From Neckera pumila (Eukaryota > Streptophyta > Bryopsida > Hypnales > Neckeraceae), in contig OZ018410.1 of assembly GCA_963969595.1 (NCBI GenBank), positions 26,168,913 through 26,232,912 on the forward strand: 64,000 nucleotides of DNA. Reading direction: 5' to 3'. Made by a program: the position numbers and the translations under genes. The notes under the pieces are model-generated. The model had not been told where the DNA came from. It saw only the letters and a list, made by a program, of their open reading frames with translations, and ran no database searches. Shown in pieces: positions 34,426 through 45,210 of this stretch. How positions within the stretch are numbered: the first letter of the stretch is position 1; each line of letters starts with the position of its first letter.

Positions 34426-36049
34426 AACTTTGAATAGGTCTTACTTAAAAATATAAATCAATGCTAGTGCTATAAGGATATATAGTACCTCACATAAAAT
34501 AGCTATTAAATTTGTTTGATTCAAATTTAAGTTGGCTTTTTTATATATATACATACATAAAGGACACCAATATTAGTTTGTAAAAGAACAAATCATCTTA
34601 AATTTGTTTTGACTCATTGAACTGGCTTTAATCTGAACTGGCTTTAATCTAATATACTTTGGGATAAAACTAAAACAAATAAGCTTGAATCTTTGAGGAT
34701 GATCAGACTTAATTTCAATTCATTAGCAATATTACAATTTGACTTCTAGTATCTTAAAGGTGACTTTTTCATATATTTAATTTTTGCAAAAAAGAATTTG
34801 AGTTTGTTTTATATCTTTTTACATTATTGATTATAAAAATGAAGATTATAGACTTTAAAAAATAATTAAATAACTAAAAACTCAGATTTCATAATTAAAA
34901 AAAAAATTAGGAATCAAAATTATTCAATCTTCAATAATTTTTGGAAAGCGTTTTAAATTATTTGTTTCAAAAGGTATTGATAAAAGTATTGTTAAATGCA
35001 ATAGTAATTCCAATTGTAAGGATATGATCTATGAATTATAGCTCACAACTTTTATTTTGAAGTAATTGCAAAATCATATATCTAATTTGACACTTTATAA
35101 TACATCTTTATATATTTTTAAAAATTAATAATATTAAGAGGTAATTAGATACTGTCTCACAAAATGAAAAGGACATAATATTTGATGTAAGTCAATTATA
35201 CAATTAGACTAAATCAAAATATATCTTTGTGGTTTATTAATGAAAAGCAATGTAACAAAAGTTTGGAAGTGGTATATTCAAGTACCAAGACATGATTGAA
35301 TACGCAAGCCAAGATTGGCTAACTTATTCTATAACCATTTTATATTTTCATACATTCAAACTATTCATTTTGAAATCAGTCATTGTTCACGTTTACTACA
35401 AAGAGTAATTGTCCTTTTCGAAAGAATGAAGTGCAAGTCAAAAGGAATGAATGCCATTGATATTGCAAAATAAACGCCAACTCCAAGTTTTGTGGGTCTC
35501 TATTCCTACACGGAATCAACATACACTTATATGCATATAGCATTATCTATGTAAAGACTAAGTGTGATATTCCATGCACTTCATGATTTACAATTCATAT
35601 ATGAGAAAACATTATAATTGATTCAGAATTTGGTATAATATCTTGGTAATAGGTCTCATCTTTTCAGGATTAATCCTTGAAGGAAAACATATGACCACTT
35701 TTCTAAACCTCGAAGTTCTTGTCTTTTATATACTTTCATTCTACAACTATGCATAAATGGAATTTTTGTATTTCCTTTTCAAAGATTAGTTACATGTCTT
35801 CTATAAGTTGTTAAAAATTTCAAATTTTCTTATGAACATTTGTAATTTATTTTGGCAATTTGTGCTCTTTTTATGAATTTACTTCATCAGTTGGGATGTG
35901 AAAATTTAAATGTAGGACAATTGACAAATGAAATGAATTCATAGATTTGCCGTTTTTTATGTAGGAAAGTCAAAAACTATCCCAAGGAGAGAGAACACAA
36001 TGCAGGATGTTAAATTTGTCCCATAAAGTGGAACTAGCAGGGTAGATTT
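34426..36049. other. Long AT-rich gene-free stretch
   Basis: No ORF, inverted repeat or known motif was seen, except a short doublet AACTGGCTTTAATCT at about 34,618 and 34,633. Confidence 0.4.
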
Positions 36050-36240
36050 ATCACAAGGTAAAATACAATTTATTATTATTTTTCACAGATGATAAATTTT
36101 GCAAATTTTGAATTCATATTTGCAATCAGAGACCCCAATATATAGCTAGAAGGAATCTAGATGTACCTTAAATACGGCACAAAATAGGGAGCTTTTTTTT
36201 ACTTTTACCCTGGAAACACTACTGGATCTACTTCATAAAA
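36050..36240. repeat. Repeat J (copy 2)
   Basis: TTCATATTTGCAATCAGAGA and GCACAAAATAGGGAGC are about 70 bp apart. This is the uninterrupted arrangement of the sequence split by family B at 28 kb. Confidence 0.5.
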
Positions 36241-37038
36241 CGGATTTAATCTGTAAACATCTAGAGTCTTCTCTAGAATTTGAGATTTGAAAAAAAATCA
36301 TCATAAAGTACTAGTTGGAAGAATATTTTGGAATTGATGTACAAACATAAGTTGTAGATTTTGAATTTTGGATTCCATCCGTATGGTTAGATTCACTAAT
36401 GCAATCACCAATTTTGTTTTATTTAATTTGAAAAAGAAATTTCAAAATTCCTTCTAAATTCAATTATAAGCAAAATACTATCATTTTTTGAGTAAAATTT
36501 GTTGGATAGGATTTGAAAGGAGATTCTATTTACATAGTGACATTTAAAAAAAAAATTGTGTTTTGAAGGTTTATGACCTCATTTTTGCAAATCTCGTTTT
36601 GAACTACAATCAATGTGACTTTGGCTTGGTCAACCACTTGACATACTTTCGCATTTGTAATTTTAGAAAAAAAGTACTCTAATAACACCAAATCCAACCA
36701 TTAGCTAGGACAACAACTTGACAAAGTATCTCTACAGATTAGGATGACTTTCATCTAAGCAAATTCAAAAAGAAACAAAAAACTCAATATATTCATCTTC
36801 CAAAAATTGGATGTTGGAAAGCTCAGGGGTTAATGTCTTGCAAACACTGAACATCTTTCATTGAAAATTGGATTCAAGCAACTTACGTACTGCTCCTAAA
36901 ATGTGATGAATTTTTTTTCCCCCATCCTTGAGACCTCCTTAAAATCATCCAAAAGACAAGAAAATGTTGGAAAATGCCCTAGCTATGACGTTTTAGGGTA
37001 CAATAGAACCTCTCTTATTGCATACTCTCTTAGTGTAT
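36241..37038. other. Gene-free DNA
   Basis: AT-rich; nothing recognised. Confidence 0.35.
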
Positions 37039-37041
37039 ATA

Positions 37042-37334
37042 AGATAACTACACCTCAAATCGCATAGTTAAGCAATTCAGTAGGATTCAGCATAGGTTTC
37101 ACTATTATATTGAATTTTTTTTTGTGGGATCCCATTGATTGTCAAAAGGAGATTTTAGATTCTCTTAGAATGCATTTTTTAGACACCGTGTGAATATACT
37201 ACAAATTTCCAAAGTGTTGAGAATAGGTGTACCCAAAAGCGATTATAGAATCATATGAATAGTGGGAGTACATTTTAGGCAAGAATATCCGCTATGCGCA
37301 TTTAAAGATTGTGCAATTTTAGGCGTAGTTACCT
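37042..37334 (-). mobile_element. TA-flanked MITE, family C (intact, reverse)
   Basis: The ends are AGATAACTACACC and GGCGTAGTTACCT, with TA at 37,040-37,041 and 37,335-37,336. It is 293 bp. It is the reverse of the 55,668 copy, with the shared CGCATAGTTAAGCAATTCAG and GAGTACATTTTAGGCAAGAA blocks. Confidence 0.8.
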
Positions 37335-37461
37335 TATGCAGTAAGGGAGTTTGTACTATGAAACATTTATTTATAAATAAGTAGGTGGAGGCCTTGTAGT
37401 TAGAGGTCACATTAGCTTGCGGTCATTCCTACACCCCTCCGAATGCATAAACCTCTCTTAG

Positions 37462-38204
37462 TGCATAGTCTCGGCAAGTGTTGTACTATATTGTATTTCA
37501 TGCACTTCACAAAATATTAACCCCAAAATAACTGACTCACAAAAAACAAGCTTATTAAAATTCCGTACCAGCCAATACATGGGAAATGCTAGAAAACATC
37601 TATTTTTTGGCATAGCAACATTTCCATCCATCACATGCTCCATATGTAACTCCCAGGACATAGATACATGGCTCCATGTACTACTCAAATGCAATCAATA
37701 CCATATTCATACCCTCAGAACCAAAAGACATAACAAAGCAATATGGGAACTAAGAAAGCTAATACTATCCAATGAAAAAGCTAGAAACTACACTCTCATG
37801 AATGCAGGAACATTCATCAACAACCCTCAAGAAAATACAATCCCCCCATAGCTTCTACCCTGCTCTTGCATAAGACAAAGATGTCACTGCAGTCCTAGAT
37901 TTAAACCAGATATCCTTTGTGTTCATGGACACCTCTACCCACGCCTCTACCAAAACAATCCACCAACTAGCCCAAACAATAATCTCACAATACAATTCAT
38001 TGAATTCACATACTCTATTAACAGATTCTCGCAAATAACAATAGATAACAAAATCCAAAAATACCAACCACTAATAAACAATATCATTACCCAAGGATGG
38101 AAAGTAGACCCATTAATTGTCATTACAGCAGGAGCTAGAGGAACAACACATGCCCCATCAATGAAACTCCTTGAAACAAACTCAAATTACCCGAAACTAC
38201 TCTA
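37462..38204 (+). pseudogene. 3' part of a LINE (non-LTR retrotransposon) ORF2
   Basis: One reading frame runs from about 37,462 to the TAG at 38,204 with a single internal stop (TAG at 37,849-37,851). In that frame are KFRTSQYMGNARKHLFFG, a zinc-knuckle-like motif (CSIC at about residue 65, then HVLLKC), RHNKAIWEL, then FKPDIL, FIEFT and GWKVDPLIVITAGARG. The cysteine-histidine motif followed by RHN is typical of the region after reverse transcriptase in LINE ORF2, and the last blocks fit the C-terminal tail of such proteins. The reverse transcriptase domain is absent, so this is a 5'-truncated copy, the usual state of LINE insertions. The reading frame is well kept, so it is probably young. 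Confidence 0.7.
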
Positions 38205-38404
38205 GAACACACTTTTAAAACAATCAACACCATTGCGATACAATATGCTAGTTCAATTATATTACATAAAAGAAAAATAGAAAAAAAAAACCCACTTCCA
38301 ATAGAATAAAAAATATACAAAACAGAACAGTATATAAACTGAAAAGAGGAAAAGATAGTGATGAAGATCATTATTTATTTGAATTACAACCAGATGCAAG
38401 CACT

Positions 38405-38607
38405 TTTTTCTCAGATTAGGAGACACGACCGGTTGGTTGGATCAACTTTCTTGCCCAATGATCACTCACTAGCAACACCAAGACATGTCTATCACGCTAC
38501 TGCTCAAACGGTCCTAACGGGAATCAAACCCGGACCACATAGTCATAATATTTAGTTTTTCTCCAATCTACCTCTAAACTCATGACTTGGTGACCCTCCA
38601 CTGCTAT
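38405..38607 (-). mobile_element. tRNA-derived SINE-like element (diverged copy)
   Basis: On the minus strand the sequence carries a Pol III B-box-like GGTTTGATTCCCG (about 38,518-38,532). This is preceded by CACCAAGTCATGAG and an A-box-like TTAGAGGTAGATTGG, and followed by CTTGGTGTTGCTAGTGAG. The order and spacing are those of the two copies inside the copia element (44,741 and 46,431), but divergence is greater. It lies just downstream of the LINE fragment. Confidence 0.55.
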
Positions 38608-38646
38608 ACTTTACACTTATAATCCATATTTATCCAACAACCTTAA

Positions 38647-38835
38647 CCCCTAAAGATTTGTTGACCGTTCGGGGGACAAATGAGAATTCAGGCATGTACC
38701 TACAAACAAACGCTATTGAAAGATTTTCTGAAAATTTTATAGGACGTGGACAATGAAAAGATGTACATGGGGATATCAATTTTTTCTTGTTTGGACCTTT
38801 TAGCAAGAAGTTATAGTTCTTTTTTTAGAAATTGG
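38647..38835 (+). mobile_element. Orphan left (alpha) end of a CCCCTAAAG/TTAA piggyBac-type element
   Basis: TTAA (38,643-38,646) is followed by CCCCTAAAG, the TTCGGGGGAC half of the alpha hairpin, CAGGCATGTACCTAC and a TTTTTAGAAATTGGTGCTCG block, as in the G-subtype MITEs. At that point similarity stops, and no right end of this family follows within the usual 900 bp. The next sequence in the same orientation leads to the piggyBac transposase relic. This may be the left end of the autonomous parent. Confidence 0.6.
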
Positions 38836-39670
38836 TGCTCGAGGGGCAGTGCGGGCAAGGCCTGTGGCCAGTGAATGCCTGTTGGCTATCAGGATGGCAG
38901 CCTTGAAGGAGGAAATGCAGCGCTGATTACCAAGTTTCTGAATTCAATGTCACGGGTGTGAAGGCCCACCAAAGAGTTAATAAAAAAATGTATGTTCAAA
39001 TCTAGAGAAAATCAGGCTTCTAGAGATGTGTAATCTGTAATACTTCTTGAGATGTGTGATAATTGTAAGCCATTGAAAAGCTTGAGAAACCCTTTCCAAT
39101 GCTATAATTCATCATTACACATGTGTTTTTTTGCAACTTTGAAACTGAATTACAATTTGTAGCATTCAATTACAATTAAGTTTGTGAAAGAAATACTCGA
39201 ATGAGCTAGTCTACAGCAAGACCTCCTGTACATGCACAACTACAACATTGATGCCTCATTATTGTAAGAGGTGCTACTTTGAATTTCCTTGAACATGACT
39301 TCTTGATGTTGTGCATTTTGTGGCTCCCGCACACTGAAACTTGCAGACTTCTCATTTGCACTTGTGAATTTTGAATTTCTCTCTTCCTGTGTGATCTCAT
39401 GTAGTATGTGTTCATGTTCTTCAAGTACTTGTAATTGAGTATCTCAATTGAGCACCGTATTTCAATCTTCCATCTTATCATCACTAGTATAGAGATCAAT
39501 TTGTGTCCATAGTTTGATAGTCATAGCAATTACCATGCCAAGATTGAAGCGATGCAAAGAGAACTGCAATGACGTAAGGACCTCATGAACTTGCATTCCA
39601 TTGTTGTCTACTTCTTCGTCACTATGCAGAAGAACTTACTGTTTTCATGTTCATTGTGATTTGTTTGTAG
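38836..39670. other. DNA between the alpha end and the first candidate exon
   Basis: It contains no convincing ORF on the plus strand. The minus-strand ORF at 39,206-39,499 has no recognisable motif. If the piggyBac idea is right, this is the 5' leader of that element. Confidence 0.35.
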
Positions 39671-40039
39671 TTGGAAGGGCAGGTGGCCTGGGATGGCCTT
39701 CCCGTGCGACTCAGCTGCCGCCTCCTTGCTCAACAGCCATCACCGAACAAGTCTCCACCACCTGCATCAAGGACTCCAAGTCCAGAAGCATTGCCACCTT
39801 CCTCTCCATCGAATTTGTATCCTACGCCACTACATGTGCCTCCGGTACAGGCATGCAACAACAGTTTTTTTGACCCTAGTCTGGACAACATCATTGGCGA
39901 ATTGGATCCGGGCTTTCTTGAAAGCCAGGAAGCGGTTGGAGGAGATGCAAACTCCAGTGCAGAGGAATTATTAGAAGACGATTTCTATGAAGGCCAGTAT
40001 GCTCATGAAGAGACAAGTACATTAGAAGAGTTGATATGA
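39671..40039 (+). CDS. Acidic, proline-rich ORF, possible N-terminal exon of the piggyBac-like gene
   Basis: The 122-codon ORF is preceded by TTTGTTTGTAG, a good splice acceptor just before TTGGAAGGG. It has a proline/serine-rich first half (SPNKSPPPASRTPSPE) and an acidic second half (DNIIGELDPGF, SAEELLEDDFYEG). Such acidic, low-complexity N-termini are usual ahead of the piggyBac transposase domain, and a similar acidic stretch (SSNEEDDEEGG) opens the next coding piece at 41,959. No domain is recognised, and the stop at 40,037-40,039 would have to be removed by splicing. Confidence 0.35.
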   Translation: MEGQVAWDGLPVRLSCRLLAQQPSPNKSPPPASRTPSPEALPPSSPSNLYPTPLHVPPVQACNNSFFDPSLDNIIGELDPGFLESQEAVGGDANSSAEELLEDDFYEGQYAHEETSTLEELI

Positions 40040-40380
40040 CCACCTGAGATGCTACTAAATCACTGCAATGCACTTCAAAGCCAAGAACCGTGACCAGACA
40101 GACGTCTTTGTCGACGTCGAGAGGACACAGACAGCGTTGGCGGAGGACTTGGGAGTAACCGGCGGCAAGGGTCGGCGGAGCGGTCTACAGGCGGTGGCTT
40201 CAACTTTGATGATGGCCGACTTGCCCTCTCCAAGTTTGCACACGTCAGGTGGTCACCGGTACTGGGCAAGTTAGTCAGTCATCCCCTTCCACCCTATTTA
40301 CTTTTCATTATTAAAATAATGCAACTCTTTCTGTTTTGTGATCCTCTTCTTTTCCTGTAATTGTGTTCTGAAAGTTGAAA
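40040..40380. other. Region after the acidic ORF
   Basis: A 68-codon plus-strand ORF (40,068-40,274) and its reverse-strand mirrors have even composition and no known motif. It could be a further exon of the same relic. Confidence 0.3.
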
Positions 40381-40479
40381 AGAAAAAAATTAGCACCTAA
40401 TTCTGGAAATTCAAAAGAATAAAATTTCAAAAAATAATAATAATAATGTATTCATGTTTAGGAGTCAAACTACATAATG

Positions 40480-41430
40480 CAGGTTATTCTTTGGCATTCC
40501 AAAAAGAAATAAACGTCCTTTCATAACATGAAAACTTCATTTGAAACATAATAAATTATTTCAGGAAATATTAATTTATTTGCTAACCAATTCATTCCTT
40601 TGAAGAAATACTAATTCCTTTCAAAACATACTCATTCTAGTATAAAATTTAAAATTAAATTCTTTACAAACATACTAATTTCTTCTTAAAATATTATCAA
40701 TGAATCCATTCATAACATACTAATTTCTTTTGGGAATTTCTCAATAAATTCTCTTAAAACATAATCTATCTTACAAAAAAGATTCATTCCGTTCAAAAAA
40801 AAAATTCCTTGCAATATTGCACCATACTTGGAAAATGTAAGAACGACTTCAAACAAAAAAAAAATTCCTTACAACAAATACTACAAATTCTTTATGGTAA
40901 ATAATCATTCCTCTGGGAAATAAACAAAATTGCTTAAGAATAATTTGTGAGAATAAAAAAATCCTTATTTAGGGATAAAAATCCTTGTTCTGGGATAACA
41001 ATTTTCTTTTGATAAGTAATCATTGCTTCCAAAAAATATCATCCCTTTCGAAAGCATATTATTGCTCTTTATAGTACTAAATAATTTATTGAGGAACACC
41101 AGAGTTCCTTTGAATGCATGAGAATTTTTTCATAAAATTCTATATGAGAACAGACATTATCATTCCTTAGAAGAAAACATAAGTTCTTTTCATAACTAAT
41201 ATTTCCTTTAGAAAACAACAAATAATTGTTTTCACACAATCATGACTGTTTCACAATATAAGGAAAATAGAATGTCATTTCTAGAATAAGAAATAGTGTG
41301 AAGAAGTGCTCATTTGTGTTAGAGAGGAATATTTGGTTGAATGAATAATCTTCTCTTAGAAAACATTGATATCCTTTATACAATAGAGGAATTACTAAGG
41401 AAACATTATAAATCTTTTGAAAAGGTCATG
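40480..41430. repeat. Degenerate minisatellite-like region
   Basis: Over about 950 bp, variants of ATTCCTTT...AAAACATACTAATT recur every 30-45 bases (for example near 40,570, 40,610, 40,650, 40,690, 40,740). They become less regular to the right. No ORF. It lies in what would be an intron of the piggyBac relic. Confidence 0.45.
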
Positions 41431-41958
41431 ATTCTACCCTAACCACTTTAGTAGATTTTTCAAATTCAGTAATGTTACATAAGATATTTTGTAAAGGACA
41501 TAAAAGAATTTTAAAATTACAACACGTTGTCGTGAAGTAGTTTGACTTCTTTCACTAGCAAGTTTGAAACTAGTAATATGAAATGATATAGTGGAGCTTA
41601 GATTTGCATATGCAGCCGTATATTGCATTCAAATAATCACATTATCAGAAATCACATATCTATAGTTCAGTATTCTCTTCTAATTAGGCATTTATTACAA
41701 GTTTTTTTAGTTTTTTTTTGGTATCATGTCATAAAATTCTATGCTTTGTAGTCCTTATGGAAACCATTAGAACAAAACAAAGTATACACACTATTTTCAT
41801 TTACTAATTTTCTAATCCATCTCTAGTGGTATAACAACAACATAATTTTATAAATTTTTCACTATAAAAAATTCATTGTTCGTCGAGTACCAACACTAGA
41901 ATTTCTGCATGTACCACCTACTAGTAATATTCTTGCTTTATGTGAACACATGTAGCGC
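41431..41958. other. Gene-free DNA before the piggyBac core
   Basis: AT-rich, ending in ACACATGTAG, a possible splice acceptor directly before the next coding piece. Confidence 0.35.
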
Positions 41959-44150
41959 CACATTTAGAGGATGGACCGCATCGTGCAACTTATGACCATT
42001 TCACTCTACCTTTTGACTATGATAGCAACAGTGACGTCGATTTACCAGAGCTGCCTTCTAGTAATGAAGAAGATGACGAAGAAGGTGGGAACTTAGAGGA
42101 CCATAGCAGCATCAAATATATTTATCGTGATCAGACATGGAATCAACAATTTATGACTTATGCTCCAGAGCGTATTCAGTTTCTTGGAGCGCCTTCATCC
42201 AATGATCACTCGAGTGATCACTGGCGTTGTTTCCCGACATTCTTGCAATAATTTAGTATTTTCTGGCCTTTCAATGTTCTACGGGACATAGTCACAGAGA
42301 CAAACCGATATGCTACTGATGATGAGCATGGGAAAACGAACGGTGATCCATCTTGGACACCTTGTTCTGTGAAGAAATTGCAAGTTTTCATTGCAATTAT
42401 CATGTATATGGGGATGAAGCGGCAACCAAATCTGAAGACATATTGGCATAAGAAGGGTTCTATTTTTCATTGTGCAACAATTTCAAATCTTCTGTCCCGA
42501 GCCCGCTTCATGACATTGACGAAGTGTTTGCACCTCACCAATCTAGCAAAGTCCAGCAAAGTATGTAAGGTAAAGCAGCCCATTGTGGTTAGAATTAGGA
42601 GTCTACCATCATCCCATCACCAAAGTTTTTCAGTTTTTTTACCATGTGAAGACAAGTATGAGAATTTGTGAAGGCAATTGAAATCATAATTTTTAAACAA
42701 AGTATGAATTAGCTATGAATTTTTCAAGTGTTCAACCCAAAGAAGTCGACAGACTACCCCAAAACCAACTGCAAGTGTATCCATAATGCTCACCTACCTC
42801 TTCTAAAGGAGACAGTTTTTTTTAATATGTGGATGGCCATAAAAAGTCACTTCCTACAATGACTTACACTGAAATTACTGCATGTTCCTAATAGGGTCAC
42901 TAATTACTCCAATGAAGTTAGGTGAAATGTTGATTGTGGTCAGAAAAACCACAATGGGGTCATTGTGTGTCCCCCATGGGTCAATTGACCACAATGGGCT
43001 GCCTTACCTTACATGACAAGGCTCTACCGGGCTATGATAAAATGGGGCACTTGAAGTGGTTGATTACAAGTATTAGAGGTGCTTGCCAACAATCTTGGAA
43101 TATTGGAAAATTTGGAACTGTAGATGAGATGATGATTCAGTACAAAGGCACATATTGCCCCACAAGACAGTACATGCTGTAGAAGCCACAAAAGTTGGAA
43201 ATCAAAGTATGGTGCCTCGTTGATTTTGTCTTGAAATTTGTCTCGAATTTTGAGATTTATTGTAGAAAGGATCCGGCCCTTGGAAATGATGTTGCAACTT
43301 CTCATGGGCAAGGTAGACTAGTGCAAAATGTGGTGTTGCGTCTACTAACATCAAATGAAGGGCGAGGTCATTTCATAGCAATGGATAACTTTTTTACTAG
43401 TATACCTCTTTTCCAAGAATTATTGGACAAAGGTATATATGCAACCGGGACAGTCCGAGCAAATAGAGTTGGTCTCTCGCTGGTTTTGAAAGATACAAAG
43501 GATTTTGCAAAAACTGCACAAGGTACCTTGGAATGGCGAATGCACGAGTCCAAGTCTATCAGTGCCATAGTGTGGAAGGATAAAAATCCAGTTTCTATTC
43601 TCTCCATGCACATGGTGCCATTGCAGTTTCCATGCTAGTTCCCAGTGGCGAGTGTACCACATTGTAATGGATCATCACGAGAAAACATTCAAACATCGCC
43701 GATGCATCTTGAGTACACAACGCACATGAGAGGTGTAGATGTGGTGGATCAGCTCCAAGCATTTATACTTGTCAGACCCAGCCCCACAAGTGGTGGCACC
43801 GGGTTTTCTTTTTTCTGGTCGATACGACAATTGTAAATATGTATATCATTTACCTTAAGAAGTGCAGGCGTTGAGATCCTCCCCGTCGACCCATGACGCA
43901 TCTGCAGTTTTGAGTTCAATTATGTGAGGCACTTACTAAGAAATGGAACATCAAAGCAAGTTTACCAGATCCAGTGCGCCATCGGAAAGTTTGTTTTCCA
44001 GCAACAAGTTCCATGAGGGGGGCATGCGTTGTATGTAATGATGGTTCTCGTCCGATAAAGGGTCCGCATACGTATTGTCCATCATGTGACAATAAGTTTA
44101 TGTGCTGGCGTGCGCGGTACTTTCAAAGGTGTCATCAAAATCTTCAATGA
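41959..44150 (+). pseudogene. piggyBac-type transposase (PGBD/DDE_Tnp_1_7), broken
   Basis: A piggyBac transposase cuts and pastes DNA at TTAA. The relic opens acidic (SSNEEDDEEGG), then has the family blocks VTETNRYA, FIAIIMYMGMKRQPNLKTYW and LTKCLHLTN. The catalytic aspartates are all visible: VDEMMIQYKG (D at 43,123), IAMDNFFTSIPL (D at 43,384) and MRGVDVVDQL (D at 43,738 and 43,747). Near the end are HKWWHRVFFF and a cysteine-rich tail (CVVC, YCPSC, then C and H) ending at TGA 44,148-44,150. Breaks: TAA at 42,249, a MITE at 42,571-43,009 with a one-base frame change across it, TAG at 43,180 and 43,634-43,636, a frame change near 43,768 and a TGA near 43,911. It cannot make an active enzyme. 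The family assignment is firm; whether introns explain some breaks is open. Confidence 0.88.
42571..43009 (-). mobile_element. TA-flanked MITE (family A, copy 3) inside the transposase
   Basis: The ends are AGGTAAAGCAGCCCATTGTG and its inverse CACAATGGGCTGCCTTACCT, with TA at 42,569-42,570 and 43,010-43,011. It is 439 bp. It separates LTKCLHLTNLAKSSK from DKALPGYDKMGH, which are adjacent in piggyBac proteins, so it inserted into an already present transposase gene. It is inverted relative to the copies at 7.6 and 8.9 kb. Confidence 0.88.
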
Positions 44151-44445
44151 AGTAGAGTCATTGAACGTAAGTGCATACAATGACATCCACCTCAAACTAA
44201 ATTTTATTCTCTTGTAACATTGACGTATTTTTCAAATTGTGAATTGTATAACAACCTCAGTTTGCATGAAATTATGCATTTTAGATGCTTATGACGTATT
44301 TATAATTTGACACAGCATAATTTGGGTCCCGTTATTTTCAGAACTTTTTTTGGGCAAATTTATAAACATCCTCATTTTTCTTCTATACTATGTATGGTGA
44401 ACTACAATTACAAACAACCTTCCTCTTGTGCTCACTATAGAACTC
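44151..44445. other. 3' flank of the transposase relic
   Basis: AT-rich and without a terminal repeat; it is cut off by the LTR of the copia element. Confidence 0.4.
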
Positions 44446-44669
44446 TGTTGGAGTTATTGAGAATGTAAACAAAACAAAAATTCAAAACCCAATACACCAA
44501 AGTATACAAGAGAATAATACATATACTAACATTGAAAGATGGAAGTATATACAAAAGGAGAGAGATGATCAATAGTATTCTCTCCGTATTGGCTAAGAAA
44601 TAGCACCTACTACTTTGTTGACTAATCCACCATGCATTATGGGGAGCGTTCATACTACAATTCTTAACA
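44446..44669 (-). repeat. 3' LTR of the copia element
   Basis: It is 224 bp, longer than the 5' LTR by a 9 bp insert near its outer end (GAGTTATTG on the plus strand) and about 10 bp near 44,620. It shows several substitutions against its partner, so the insertion is not recent. Confidence 0.85.
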
Positions 44670-44740
44670 TTCATTTTCGCTCGACATAATATGGATAAAA
44701 TAATAAAATCATACTGGCTGGTCGATGAAGGCAATAAAAT

Positions 44741-44945
44741 CAATTGATTGCCGAATACAATCGCCAAGTCATGGGCTTGGTCGATTGATTTCATACGTCG
44801 ATGGTCAATCGACTGGTCCGCGGTTCGAATCCCGTCAGCCTCATTGACTAGTTCGGAAAACTCGCGGCTTGGCATGCTAGTAAGGCAGGAATAACAGTCG
44901 ACCTGCTATCCCACCCTTGAGCTATGATGTGACAAAATGCAGGAC
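44741..44945 (+). mobile_element. tRNA-derived SINE-like element near the copia 3' LTR
   Basis: It has the B-box GGTTCGAATCCCG (44,822-44,834), the left part GATTGCCGAATACAATCGCC, and the right part GCGGCTTGGCATGCTAGTAA and GATGTGACAAAATGCAGGA. The A-box region is TTGGTCGATTGATTTCATACG. A true tRNA gene is excluded because no cloverleaf closes. Inverted relative to the copy at 46,431. Confidence 0.68.
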
Positions 44946-45210
44946 ACCCCAAGATGGTTAACAAGCTCCAGCATTGAACCTCAAACCGTGGTTCTCACCA
45001 CGACCCCACCTTTTTCTATCCGGAGGTTTTTGTAATCTTAAAAGTTTACGGTTGTTGCCTCATTAAAACCATATCTGGAAAAACCTTGGTTCTATTCAAG
45101 GGTAAAACCATAGATGAAGGAAAAAGAGTACAACTCCTTTTATCAATCCATTCTCATAGTAAAATCCAGTGGAAAAAATCCATGGAAGGATATAAAAAAG
45201 ATCAATAAAT

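Noticed and set aside
44741..44945. B-box GGTTCGAATCCCG suggesting a tRNA gene
   Set aside because: The acceptor and anticodon stems do not close, and the body is 205 bp and repeated, so a SINE is a better reading.
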